33,924 bases of DNA from the NCBI RefSeq assembly GCF_030408035.1, contig NZ_JASDCF010000031.1, forward strand, positions 1-33,924. The letters are read 5' to 3'. A program made the position numbers and the translations under genes. Shown here in pieces: positions 1 through 7,585 of the stretch (position 1 is the stretch's first letter; every line of letters begins with the position of its first letter). This stretch comes from Psychrobacter sp. APC 3426 (GTDB taxonomy: Bacteria > Pseudomonadota > Gammaproteobacteria > Pseudomonadales > Moraxellaceae). Under the pieces are notes generated by a model that did not search any database, had not been told where the DNA came from, and was given only the letters and a program-made list of their open reading frames with translations.

Positions 1-162
1 GGGTACAGCCTGACTTTATAAGCTTTTAGGATTTGTTTTGGCATGAAGCTATTTTACCATATCAAAAGTCTGACGCATTCATCCCTCTACTTTAGAAGTA
101 GGGGAATTCTGCGCTGAAAATGTTAAATTGTCATAATGTCGTGAAGAATAATGCTTTTAGAT
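1..162 (+). other. Left-edge gene-free stretch, possible IS200/IS605 right-end remnant
   Basis: No convincing gene is seen here. A short open frame enters from the left edge and ends at TGA 11-13 (last residues Gly-Thr-Ala). About 80 nt later, at 84-103, is an imperfect hairpin (CCCTCTACTT, loop, AAGTAGGGG). The order GGTAC, about 80 nt, then a CCC/GGG-flanked hairpin matches the arrangement at the right edge of the window on the opposite strand, where a tnpB end is more convincing. That similarity in spacing is the only support; it could also be ordinary intergenic DNA. Confidence 0.22.
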
Positions 163-190
163 CCCCTCTGCCATGCCAGAGGGGTTTTTT
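163..190 (+). terminator. Rho-independent terminator
   Basis: An 8-bp perfect stem, CCCCTCTG (163-170) paired with CAGAGGGG (177-184), has a six-base loop and is followed by six T residues. It faces right and would end a transcript entering from the left of the window. Confidence 0.75.
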
Positions 191-363
191 ATTAGATGGG
201 CATTTAACTGAGAAGGCCCTAAAGCATTTTGATATTGCCTTTAATACTCAATAAAAGTACAATCCTTTATTCGTAAAACTAGAATTAATTTCATTAATTT
301 TTATTGATTCGCTTACTTTTATGTAATACCTCATGTCATACCTTAATTTTTTAGGAAATGTTT

Positions 364-657
364 ATGTACTGGATTGCTATTATTTTCTTATTGATTGCAT
401 CACTCGCTTCGCTCTACTATTTTATAAAATCTTTGCTGGTAATTGGGCGTCATAACGTTCTTTATGCTGTTCTTGCTTTTTTCTTCGCACCCATTGTTCA
501 TATCGTCTTTTATCTTACTCAAAAAGAGAGTATTTCTCTTCAAGAGCGCACATCTTTCAAACGCTATTTCATGCTGATTGCCGCGACCATTGTTTTAGCG
601 TTCATCATGATGGCACTGGCGCCAAGTGCCATAAATAATGCTGCCTATTATTACTAA
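364..657 (+). CDS. Small hydrophobic membrane protein, function unknown
   Basis: I do not recognise a family. The 97-residue product is strongly hydrophobic, with about three predicted membrane segments: residues 2-22, about 32-52, and 70-88 in this numbering. A short charged stretch (KESISLQERTSFKR) lies between the second and third. An ATG at 358 lies only one base after the AGGA at 353-356, so the ATG at 364, seven bases from it, is the better start. It stands alone, with a strong terminator hairpin directly after it, so it is probably monocistronic. The reading frame, Shine-Dalgarno and terminator together make a real gene likely, but nothing shows what it does. Confidence 0.65.
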   Translation: MYWIAIIFLLIASLASLYYFIKSLLVIGRHNVLYAVLAFFFAPIVHIVFYLTQKESISLQERTSFKRYFMLIAATIVLAFIMMALAPSAINNAAYYY

Positions 658-679
658 GCGGTTAACGCCTTAAGCATAG

Positions 680-709
680 AAAAGGGGTTAGCAGTTGCTA
701 ACCCCTTTT
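680..709 (+). terminator. Strong hairpin terminator after the small membrane protein
   Basis: A 14-bp perfect inverted repeat (AAAAGGGGTTAGCA at 680-693, its complement at 696-709) is followed by TTATTGTTTT. The inner pairs must open to give a normal loop. Confidence 0.75.
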
Positions 710-842
710 ATTGTTTTAATGATTGAGTAACCCCATTGCGTAGCATAAAACATCTTTGCACTTGTCAGCCGCTCCTATGCTGTGTCAGTATTGGCGTCAT
801 CAAATTATTTTCAGCTTATAAAAAATCAGTAGTAGGAAATCG

Positions 843-1901
843 GTGTCTATGAGTGAGTTATCAGAGCAACATTCAGATAAGCAAGATAGTAAACATTACC
901 GCTATCTGGTATTTATTGGGCGCTTTCAACCGTTCCACCGTGGGCACAAAGCTGTCATTGATGAAGCGCTAAAACGTGCTGATGACGTCATTATGCTGAT
1001 TGGCTCAGCCAATTTGCCACGTAGTTTACGCAATCCATTTAGTGTCGCTGAGCGTGCCGCTATGATTAAGGATGCCTATTCAGCAGAGGAAGCCGCGCGT
1101 ATTCATTGCGTTGGACTAGATGACGCCCTCTACAATGACACCCGTTGGCTACAATATGTGCAAGCAGGCGTGAAGTCTGTCACCGGTGATTTGCAGGGTA
1201 ATATTGGTTTGATTGGCCACTCTAAAGACAGCTCATCATACTATCTATCGCTATTCCCCAATTGGGACTCGGTCTCAGTGCCCAACTATCATAACTTATC
1301 AGCCACTCCTATCCGTGATAGCTATCTGATGGGCGCTACTCCAACGCCTGAGCGCACACCTGAGTCAACGCGCAAGGTATTAAACGAATTTAAAAAGACA
1401 GAAGCGTATCAACAGCTGCATGAAGAAGCGGATTTCATCGATAAATATAAAAGACAGTGGGAATCTGCGCCCTATCCGCCTACTTTCATGACTGCTGATG
1501 CACTGATTGTACAATCGGGACATATCTTGCTAGTGGAGCGCCGTAGCATGCCAGGGCGTGGTCTATGGGCATTGCCTGGAGGCTTTTTGAATCCCAAAGA
1601 GACGCTTTTTGATGCTTGCATCCGTGAGCTGCGTGAGGAGACTCGTCTGAAAGTTCCTGAGCCAGTATTGCGCGGTTCTTGTCACAGTCAGCATACCTTT
1701 GACGATCCTTATCGTTCAGCGCGTGGTCGCACAATTACTCAAGCATTTTATTTTCAGCTAAAAAATGACCCTAAAGGTTTGCCAAAAGTAAAAGGTGGAG
1801 ACGATGCAGCCAAAGCTTTTTGGTTACCACTTGCTGAGCTTGATGCCACCATGATGTTCGAAGACCATTATGCGATTATCACGAAAATGGTTGGCTTATA
1901 G
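843..1901 (+). CDS. nadM: Bifunctional NMN adenylyltransferase / Nudix hydrolase
   Basis: This is the cyanobacterial slr0787-type fusion: an N-terminal nucleotidyltransferase domain that joins NMN and ATP to make NAD+, and a C-terminal Nudix domain expected to hydrolyse ADP-ribose or a related nucleotide. The first domain shows GRFQPFHRGH (residues 26-35, with the HxGH ATP site) and SATPIRDSY (153-161, the ISSTxxR-like motif). The Nudix box runs from G247 through E253 to R261-E262-L263-x-E265-E266; the usual Gly after the EE pair is Arg268. Start: GTG at 843 is five bases after AGGA (834-837); ATG at 849 is eleven bases away and equally possible, giving 350 residues. The next gene, nadV, makes NMN, the substrate of this enzyme, so the two form a short nicotinamide-to-NAD route. 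Confidence 0.93.
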   Translation: MSMSELSEQHSDKQDSKHYRYLVFIGRFQPFHRGHKAVIDEALKRADDVIMLIGSANLPRSLRNPFSVAERAAMIKDAYSAEEAARIHCVGLDDALYNDTRWLQYVQAGVKSVTGDLQGNIGLIGHSKDSSSYYLSLFPNWDSVSVPNYHNLSATPIRDSYLMGATPTPERTPESTRKVLNEFKKTEAYQQLHEEADFIDKYKRQWESAPYPPTFMTADALIVQSGHILLVERRSMPGRGLWALPGGFLNPKETLFDACIRELREETRLKVPEPVLRGSCHSQHTFDDPYRSARGRTITQAFYFQLKNDPKGLPKVKGGDDAAKAFWLPLAELDATMMFEDHYAIITKMVGL

Positions 1902-2166
1902 CGTGATTGATAATTGACGCTTCGGTGCATGATTTTCACGCTATAAATCCACGACAGTTTATATAATTTATTGACCAAGTATGGTTTTATAAGTTTGATT
2001 CTGTGCACTTATTCATAATGACTGCTTATCGTTTTTAGTTTGCATTCTGACTTATTTTTTCTACTTACTTGTTTCTGCCGGCACCGATAGACGGTAATGG
2101 CTCACCACCACCGCAACTGTCATTAAAAAAAGCAGCTGCGGCATCTCAACGCAGAGGAGTTCTGTG

Positions 2167-3564
2167 ATGTACACCAGCAATTTGAACAATTTAATCTTAA
2201 ATAGCGACAGCTATAAAACCTCACATTGGGTGCAGTACCCAAGCGGTAGTGAGTATCTGTCCAGTTATGTAGAAGCGCGCAAAGGCGACTACGATGTGGT
2301 GTTCTTTGGCTTGCAAGCTTTTATCAAGGAATACTTAAGCACTCCCATCACTCATCAAGATATCGACGAAGCCGAAATGGTCATTCAAGCGCATGGCTTG
2401 ACTTTTAACCGTGCCGGTTGGGAGCGTTTGGTCGATAAACACGGCGGTTATATGCCGTTACGAATCGAGGCCATTCCTGAAGGCAGTATCGTACCCGTCT
2501 CGAATGTCGTCTGTCAGGTTATCAATACCGACCCTGAGTTTTATTGGCTGCCAAGTTATATCGAGACCGCCCTACTACGCGCTATTTGGTATCCATCCAC
2601 CGTCGCTAGCGTCTCTCATTATTGCAAAGGCATCATTCGTAAAGCCTTAGAGAAGTCAGCGGACAATATCGATTCGCTCACTTTTCGACTGCATGATTTT
2701 GGCTCGCGCGGTGCTTCTAGCCAAGAATCCGTCGCGCTCGGTAGCTTAGCGCACTTGGTGAATTTTGCAGGTACTGATTCGATAACGGCATTGGTCGCTG
2801 CCAGTCGTTGGTATCAAATGGATAAAGACATGCCTGCATTTTCTATCCCTGCAGCTGAGCACAGCACCATGACCGCCTGGGGCCGCGATGGTGAGACAGA
2901 GGCCTTTGCCAATATGATTGAGCAGTTCGGTGGCACAGACAAAAGCTTTTCAGTGGTGTCTGACAGCTATGATTTGTGGAATGCCATTGATAATATTTGG
3001 GGTGGCAGCCTAAAAGACGATGTCAAAAATATGGGGGGCACCTTGGTCATCAGACCTGACAGCGGCGACCCTGCTAAAGTGGTTCGTGAGGCATTAGAGC
3101 GCTTAGCAGTGAAGTTTGGCACAACCACTAATAGTAAAGGCTATAAGGTCTTGCCAGATTATGTGCGTGTCATTCAAGGCGATGGCATCAGTCCGCAGAG
3201 CTTGAGTAAGATTATTGATGTGATACTAAAAGCAGGATTTAGCGCAGACAATGTCACCTTCGGTATGGGTGGCGGGCTATTACAGCAAGTCAATCGTGAC
3301 ACCATGAGTTGGGCAATGAAAGCCAGTGCTATCTCTATAAATGGGACATGGAAAGATATCTACAAAGACCCTGTGACCAGCCGCTCTAAGCGCTCAAAAA
3401 AAGGTCGCTTAGCATTGGTTAAAAACGCTAATGGACAACCAAAAACCATTAAGGCTGAAAGCTTATCCGCTGATGTAGACAATCTATTGCGTGATGTTTA
3501 TGTCGATGGCAAACTATTAATTGAAGACAATCTCACCACTATTCGGGAGCGTGCAGGATGGTAG
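2167..3564 (+). CDS. nadV: Nicotinamide phosphoribosyltransferase
   Basis: It transfers phosphoribosyl from PRPP to nicotinamide, giving NMN, and so recycles nicotinamide released by NAD-consuming enzymes. The 465-residue length and motifs fit the bacterial NadV/NAMPT family: DSYKTSH near the N-terminus, PSGSEYLSSYVEARKG, FGSRGASS in the middle, the AEHST segment with the conserved His, SDSYDLWNAI, IRPDSGDP (phosphate site), and IQGDGI. GTG at 2164 directly precedes ATG 2167; the latter is seven bases after GGAG (2156-2159) and is preferred. It follows nadM by 265 bases, so it may have its own promoter. The stop codon overlaps the start of the SGNH hydrolase (ATGGTAG), indicating translational coupling with that gene. 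Confidence 0.95.
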   Translation: MYTSNLNNLILNSDSYKTSHWVQYPSGSEYLSSYVEARKGDYDVVFFGLQAFIKEYLSTPITHQDIDEAEMVIQAHGLTFNRAGWERLVDKHGGYMPLRIEAIPEGSIVPVSNVVCQVINTDPEFYWLPSYIETALLRAIWYPSTVASVSHYCKGIIRKALEKSADNIDSLTFRLHDFGSRGASSQESVALGSLAHLVNFAGTDSITALVAASRWYQMDKDMPAFSIPAAEHSTMTAWGRDGETEAFANMIEQFGGTDKSFSVVSDSYDLWNAIDNIWGGSLKDDVKNMGGTLVIRPDSGDPAKVVREALERLAVKFGTTTNSKGYKVLPDYVRVIQGDGISPQSLSKIIDVILKAGFSADNVTFGMGGGLLQQVNRDTMSWAMKASAISINGTWKDIYKDPVTSRSKRSKKGRLALVKNANGQPKTIKAESLSADVDNLLRDVYVDGKLLIEDNLTTIRERAGW

Positions 3565-4382
3565 CCTCTCTTAATTTATCCAAAAAAGACCTGCTTCTTG
3601 CACCTATTTATTTGTATCAAGGCCTCAAAGTGAAGCGTGATACAGTACGCCTCCCCGAACCAGAAGGTGAGAGGTTCGGTCGGGTGCAACTGCAGTCATC
3701 TACTGATACGGCAGCAAATACATACAAGCAATCACTGCATCTAATGATCGTTGGTGACTCAGCAGCAGCAGGCGTCGGCGCCCTAACACAACAAGAGGCC
3801 CTGGCCGGCAAGCTGATACCTGCCCTGCAGCAACAGCAGGTTATTCATAGCCAGTTTGATGAGCTCGTTTGGTCATTGCAGGCGACAACAGGTCATACCA
3901 GCTTTGATATCTTGCGTCGTTTATACGTATTACCAACGCCGAATGAAGAAGTAGATGTTATGGTAATGAGTGTCGGCGTCAACGACACCACATCTAACGT
4001 CTCAACCACCAAATGGCGACAACAAATCGAGCAGATAATCGCTATCGCTCAACGTAAATTCGGCGCGCGCAAGCTTATATTTTCAAGCCTACCACCGATG
4101 GCACAGATGCCAGCACTACCTGCGCCACTTAATGGTTTTATCGGTGCTAAAGCCACAGCGCTTGACGAAGTATTGCAGGAAGTATGTCAAACACATCATG
4201 GCGTACACTATATGGCAGCAGACTTTTCGACGATGGCAGAAACACATAGTAAGGGCAACCCTATAGACAGTGCCGCTATGTTTGCCAGCGATGGTTTTCA
4301 TCCAAGCAGCATCACCTATGGTTTTTGGGCACAGCAATTGGCAGCGCTCATTGCTCAGCTTGTTGCCAACTCAAAGACCTAA
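3558..4382 (+). CDS. SGNH/GDSL-family hydrolase
   Basis: A probable esterase or deacylase of the SGNH fold, 274 residues. Visible blocks are MIVGDSAAAG (63-72, block I with nucleophile Ser68), SVGVND (139-144, block III Gly and Asn) and DGFHPS (246-251, catalytic Asp246 and His249). No signal peptide is clear: the N-terminus is weakly hydrophobic with several Lys residues, so it may be cytosolic or loosely membrane-associated. It overlaps the end of nadV by seven bases and is followed by a terminator, so it belongs to the nadV transcript. The substrate is unknown. A role in NAD salvage is suggested only by position; relatives are usually annotated as lipases or arylesterases. Confidence 0.85.
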   Translation: MVASLNLSKKDLLLAPIYLYQGLKVKRDTVRLPEPEGERFGRVQLQSSTDTAANTYKQSLHLMIVGDSAAAGVGALTQQEALAGKLIPALQQQQVIHSQFDELVWSLQATTGHTSFDILRRLYVLPTPNEEVDVMVMSVGVNDTTSNVSTTKWRQQIEQIIAIAQRKFGARKLIFSSLPPMAQMPALPAPLNGFIGAKATALDEVLQEVCQTHHGVHYMAADFSTMAETHSKGNPIDSAAMFASDGFHPSSITYGFWAQQLAALIAQLVANSKT

Positions 4383-4422
4383 GCTTATTTATAAAAGCCA
4401 TTAATTAGTTCACTTTAGAAAC

Positions 4423-4456
4423 AAAAAAAACCGCTGAATAATCAGCGGTTTTTTTT
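4423..4456. terminator. Bidirectional terminator between nadV-SGNH and rpmE2
   Basis: The stem CCGCTGA (4431-4437) / TCAGCGG (4442-4448) is flanked by eight A residues on the left and eight T residues on the right, so it can stop both the rightward SGNH transcript and the leftward rpmE2 transcript. Confidence 0.88.
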
Positions 4457-4490
4457 GCTTAGCAAAATAATATTACGCAATAAGCGTAAA

Positions 4491-4769
4491 TTACTCAGCA
4501 GAATCAGCGGCTTTTTTGTTACGGCCACCGAATGCACCAAAGCGTTTGTTGAAGCTAGCAACACGGCCTTCAGTAGAAGTTTTACGCTGCTCGCCAGTAT
4601 AGAATGGATGCGACGCACTTGAGATATCAAGTGGGTAGTATGGGTATTCTTTACCTTCGTATTCACGAGTAGCTTTAGTCTTAGCCGTTGAACGAGTTAA
4701 GAAAAACACGTCAGCGTTGGTGTCATGGAACAAAACTTCTTGGTAATCAGGATGGATATCTTTACGCAT
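4491..4769 (-). CDS. rpmE2: 50S ribosomal protein L31 type B (zinc-independent form)
   Basis: A 92-residue L31 of the C-minus type, a component of the large ribosomal subunit bridging to the small one. It begins [16 protein letters not shown] and includes [12 protein letters not shown] and VASFNKRFG, all typical of the type B branch. It has no cysteine at all, so it cannot bind zinc as type A L31 does. The frame stays open 14 codons upstream, but the family start and a GAGAG Shine-Dalgarno place the ATG at 4767-4769. In other bacteria such paralogues are induced when zinc is low through Zur; I do not see a convincing Zur site here. It is monocistronic, ending at a shared terminator. Confidence 0.95.
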   Translation of the reverse strand: MRKDIHPDYQEVLFHDTNADVFFLTRSTAKTKATREYEGKEYPYYPLDISSASHPFYTGEQRKTSTEGRVASFNKRFGAFGGRNKKAADSAE

Positions 4770-5321
4770 AATAAACTCTCTATGTCCGATGTATGTATGG
4801 CACTTTTGCACAGCATCTCAAACGATGTAGCAAGCCAAAAATAACATACGTAACTGAGGCACTAAGGACATTTATAAGGATGGCAGCTGCATCACTGGCT
4901 TATTCCAGCACCCAACACCATGCTTATGCTCACTTAGCCTTTCCCCAGCGGGAAAATCAAACCGCGATTTTAACGGTTTTTGCTGTTTGATGCAAGCAGC
5001 ACGTAAAGCAATTGTGGGTGCAACAATCATGCTACTTGGCATACATCCATCTCAAGTCTACTAAAACAACTTTCGCTATACTGAAACGAGTCAAACTGAC
5101 TGTTGGTTTTACCATACAGGATTAAGCTAAGGCGTTCACACTGTATGTCACAGACTATCGCGATAATGACTGCCCTTTCATGACATAAAAAACATTCTTG
5201 ACGTCATATATTCAATAAATTACATAAATACCTTTCACCTACTTGTGAAACTTAACCTTTGTTGTTATATTCATATATACGGATTTACGAATATATTACA
5301 TGGCGCTAAGGGAGCAGAAAG
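4770..5321. other. Gene-free stretch between rpmE2 and the FemAB-like gene
   Basis: Divergent promoter region of about 550 bases. A 65-codon open frame at 4793-4990 has no ribosome-binding site or recognisable product. A small hairpin ACCG/CGGT followed by T residues lies around 4960-4982. The right part becomes AT-rich and carries the promoter listed at 5198-5226. Confidence 0.6.
5198..5226 (+). promoter_or_regulatory. Sigma-70 type promoter for the FemAB-like gene
   Basis: TTGACG at 5198-5203 and TACATA at 5221-5226 are separated by exactly 17 bases in an AT-rich stretch. This would give a leader of about 90 bases before the ATG at 5322. Confidence 0.55.
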
Positions 5322-6410
5322 ATGGATACAGTAAAGGTAGAGTTTTCTGATATAAATAAGAGTTGGGATAAAGACATAGCTGACTATCACTTTGACATAT
5401 ATCACCTATCTGGTTGGATTGCTGCATCAGCTATCGTAGATCAAGGTACTCCCCAAGGTGTGGTTGCTACTTATAAAAATAAAAAGGTTTTCTTACCTAT
5501 CATCATACGAGAAGTTGATGCAGAGCATTGGGACGCCACCTCTACTTATGGTTATGGCGGACCCTTAATGGATAAATCATTGACTGATGCCGACTTGGAC
5601 ATTGTTTTAGAGGAAGTTAGGGGGTTTCTCTTTGAAAAAGGCTGTGTGTCTTTATTTATGAGATTGCATCCAGTCATTAATAAAGCATGGATTCCTACCG
5701 TTGGCAAAGCATTGACTCATGGATTGACTTTAATGTCTGACTTAAGAAAGTCTGAAGAAGAACACTGGAGTGAGACACAAAACCGACATCGTAGAGGTAT
5801 TAAAAAAGCATTAAAAATGAATGTCGTCACAAAAATAGAGCGCTTAACGAAAGAAAGCGCGGTAGTTTTTTCTAACATTTATAAAGAAACCATGGCTCAT
5901 GTAAAGGCTGATCAATATTACTTTTTTGATGATGATTACTTTTTCAATTTACTCGAGAACTTGCAAGATAGAATATTGCTCATAACCGCTTATCAAGATG
6001 GCAAAGCCATAGGCTCATCTATCTATACAATCTGTAAAGAATCGGGGATTATGCAATTCCATCTTGGCGGCACACTCAATGCCTATATACATTTGCAACC
6101 CTCTAAACTCATCACTCATGTAGCGCGTAATTGGGGTAGAGAAAACAACTTTAAGACACTACACCTTGGTGGCGGTGTAGGCGCCAATTTGGATTCCTTG
6201 TATGAGTATAAAAAAGGCTTTAGCTCGCAAGAATTAATCTTTAAAACCTATAGGCTTGTCGTCAATTCAGAAAAGTACACAGAGTTAGTAGCAGGTATTT
6301 GGTTTACTGAAGATGATTTGAACTCTAACTTTTTTCCTTTATACAGAAAATCGCCTACTAAAGAAACAGCATTGGTAAACACACAAACTGAGTCATTAGC
6401 GGATACTTAA
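5322..6410 (+). CDS. FemAB/GNAT-like acyltransferase
   Basis: A 362-residue protein that looks like the FemAB-related half of the GNAT superfamily (Acetyltransf_6 type), whose members transfer amino acids or acyl groups to cell-wall precursors, polysaccharides or lipids. The best signature is WSETQNRHRRGIKKALK around residues 148-164, the basic segment opening the second GNAT-like domain, followed by the core containing FDDDYFFNLL, AIGSSIYTICK and FHLGGTLNAY. No signal peptide or membrane helix is seen. Shine-Dalgarno GGGAG lies seven bases before the ATG. It has its own promoter and terminator and is AT-richer than its neighbours, so it is a likely acquired single gene. The acceptor substrate cannot be told; no capsule or cell-wall genes are adjacent. 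Confidence 0.72.
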   Translation: MDTVKVEFSDINKSWDKDIADYHFDIYHLSGWIAASAIVDQGTPQGVVATYKNKKVFLPIIIREVDAEHWDATSTYGYGGPLMDKSLTDADLDIVLEEVRGFLFEKGCVSLFMRLHPVINKAWIPTVGKALTHGLTLMSDLRKSEEEHWSETQNRHRRGIKKALKMNVVTKIERLTKESAVVFSNIYKETMAHVKADQYYFFDDDYFFNLLENLQDRILLITAYQDGKAIGSSIYTICKESGIMQFHLGGTLNAYIHLQPSKLITHVARNWGRENNFKTLHLGGGVGANLDSLYEYKKGFSSQELIFKTYRLVVNSEKYTELVAGIWFTEDDLNSNFFPLYRKSPTKETALVNTQTESLADT

Positions 6411-6461
6411 TAGGTTGGGTTTATCAAAAGTAGGTCTCTTGACTTTTAACCGCAATGAATT

Positions 6462-6494
6462 AAAGAAAGCAGCCATTATTATGGCTGCTTTCTT
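6462..6494 (+). terminator. Hairpin terminator after the FemAB-like gene
   Basis: AAGAAAGCAGCCAT pairs with ATGGCTGCTTTCTT across a four-base loop; the T-rich run TTTCTTACTT follows. It lies between convergent genes and may also serve the lipoprotein gene on the other strand. Confidence 0.75.
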
Positions 6495-6544
6495 ACTTAT
6501 GAAAACTGAGATTTAGTCTCATCACACTCATTTAATATTAAACA

Positions 6545-6979
6545 CTACTTGGTTTTAACGATATGCCAAACACCAAGTTTATTATCGCCATCTTTGTCAC
6601 CAACTTTCGTATCATTGGCGTAGAAATATAATGGCTTACCATTGATAGCCCATTGATACTTACCATCCTCACGTTGAAAGGCAGCAAACTGACCAGAGGC
6701 TTTAGCATTACTCGGCGCCATAAATGCTGGCCAGGCGAGCAAGCAAGCTGCCCCGCACTCTGATTTATTCATTGAGTCTTTATCAAAAGTATACAAGGTC
6801 ATATGGTTGGTGGCATCGACTAGCATGCCATTCTTGCTGGTCACTGGAGCGGTGTTATTGCTGGTCGCTTGCACATCATGCATGCCGGAATCGTCGTTGC
6901 CGAACACATTGTTTAAGGTTGAACAACCTGTCAGCGTCAGAATGCCTGTTAAGGCCGATAACATTAGAATACGTTTCAT
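6545..6979 (-). CDS. Small lipoprotein with secreted repeat domain (Lipoprotein_15 / COG4315)
   Basis: A 144-residue lipoprotein. The signal peptide MKRILMLSALTGILTLTGC ends in lipobox LTGC with Cys19 as the lipidated residue; the next residues (Ser, Thr) suggest outer-membrane sorting. The mature part holds two halves of the COG4315 pattern: DATNHMTLYTFDKD with CGAACLLAWP, then GKPLYFYANDTKVGD and GVWHIVK at the C-terminus. The role of the family is unknown. The frame is open nine codons further upstream, but AGGAAG precedes the ATG at 6977-6979 and the signal peptide begins there. It is a single gene, convergent with the FemAB-like gene. Confidence 0.9.
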   Translation of the reverse strand: MKRILMLSALTGILTLTGCSTLNNVFGNDDSGMHDVQATSNNTAPVTSKNGMLVDATNHMTLYTFDKDSMNKSECGAACLLAWPAFMAPSNAKASGQFAAFQREDGKYQWAINGKPLYFYANDTKVGDKDGDNKLGVWHIVKTK

Positions 6980-7585
6980 AATAACTTCCTTGTTGTTAAA
7001 CGTCATGATTGATTGGTCTGAAATTATCTCTGTCCTTGTGGTGTTAAACTGAGTACTGGTTAAGTCGTGACTTATTATGCTGCCATGACATCACCACTCT
7101 TTTCCCACACCTAAATTTCAAGCAGTTTTAATATAGCACATACATAAAACCAGTCTTGTATCACAAAATATAAATTTACAAAAGCGCCTGTACTTTACAA
7201 AAAAATAATTTGACGCTGACTATGTCCTTATTACTGATTGGTTAACTGAATAAGAGTCAGTCTCTCAGCGACACTGATGTATGCTCATAAAGCCTTCTAT
7301 CTATGGGCTCCTGGCATGGCTATTTACTGACAAAACTCATGTAAGCACTTACGTATTTGCTCTCATATTAGTTTTCAATTTTCGTAAAATAAACCTAATG
7401 AACAGTCAATATGGTTGAGTATTGATGAAGACGACTATAGTGGCGGATGACAGACGTTGAACTTGACTCCTTCTGCACGCATATCAATAGCCATAAGACG
7501 ATCAATAAAAAATCTATAATAATACATTCAATCAATAGTCAAAGCATCACTCTTTGCTGAAACTATCAAGGATACAACAACGACA
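6980..7585. other. Gene-free stretch upstream of the FAD-dependent oxidoreductase
   Basis: About 600 bases between divergent genes. Open frames here are short and lack ribosome-binding sites. A consensus -10 element TATAAT occurs at 7515-7520, about 65 bases before the oxidoreductase start, but no good -35 element sits at the right distance. Nothing else is seen. Confidence 0.5.

Noticed and set aside
4840..4860. Zur box upstream of rpmE2
   Set aside because: Only a weak AT-rich near-palindrome is present, without the expected symmetric core.
4793..4990. 65-codon plus-strand frame upstream of the FemAB-like gene
   Set aside because: No Shine-Dalgarno, no recognisable product, and it overlaps the rpmE2 promoter region.
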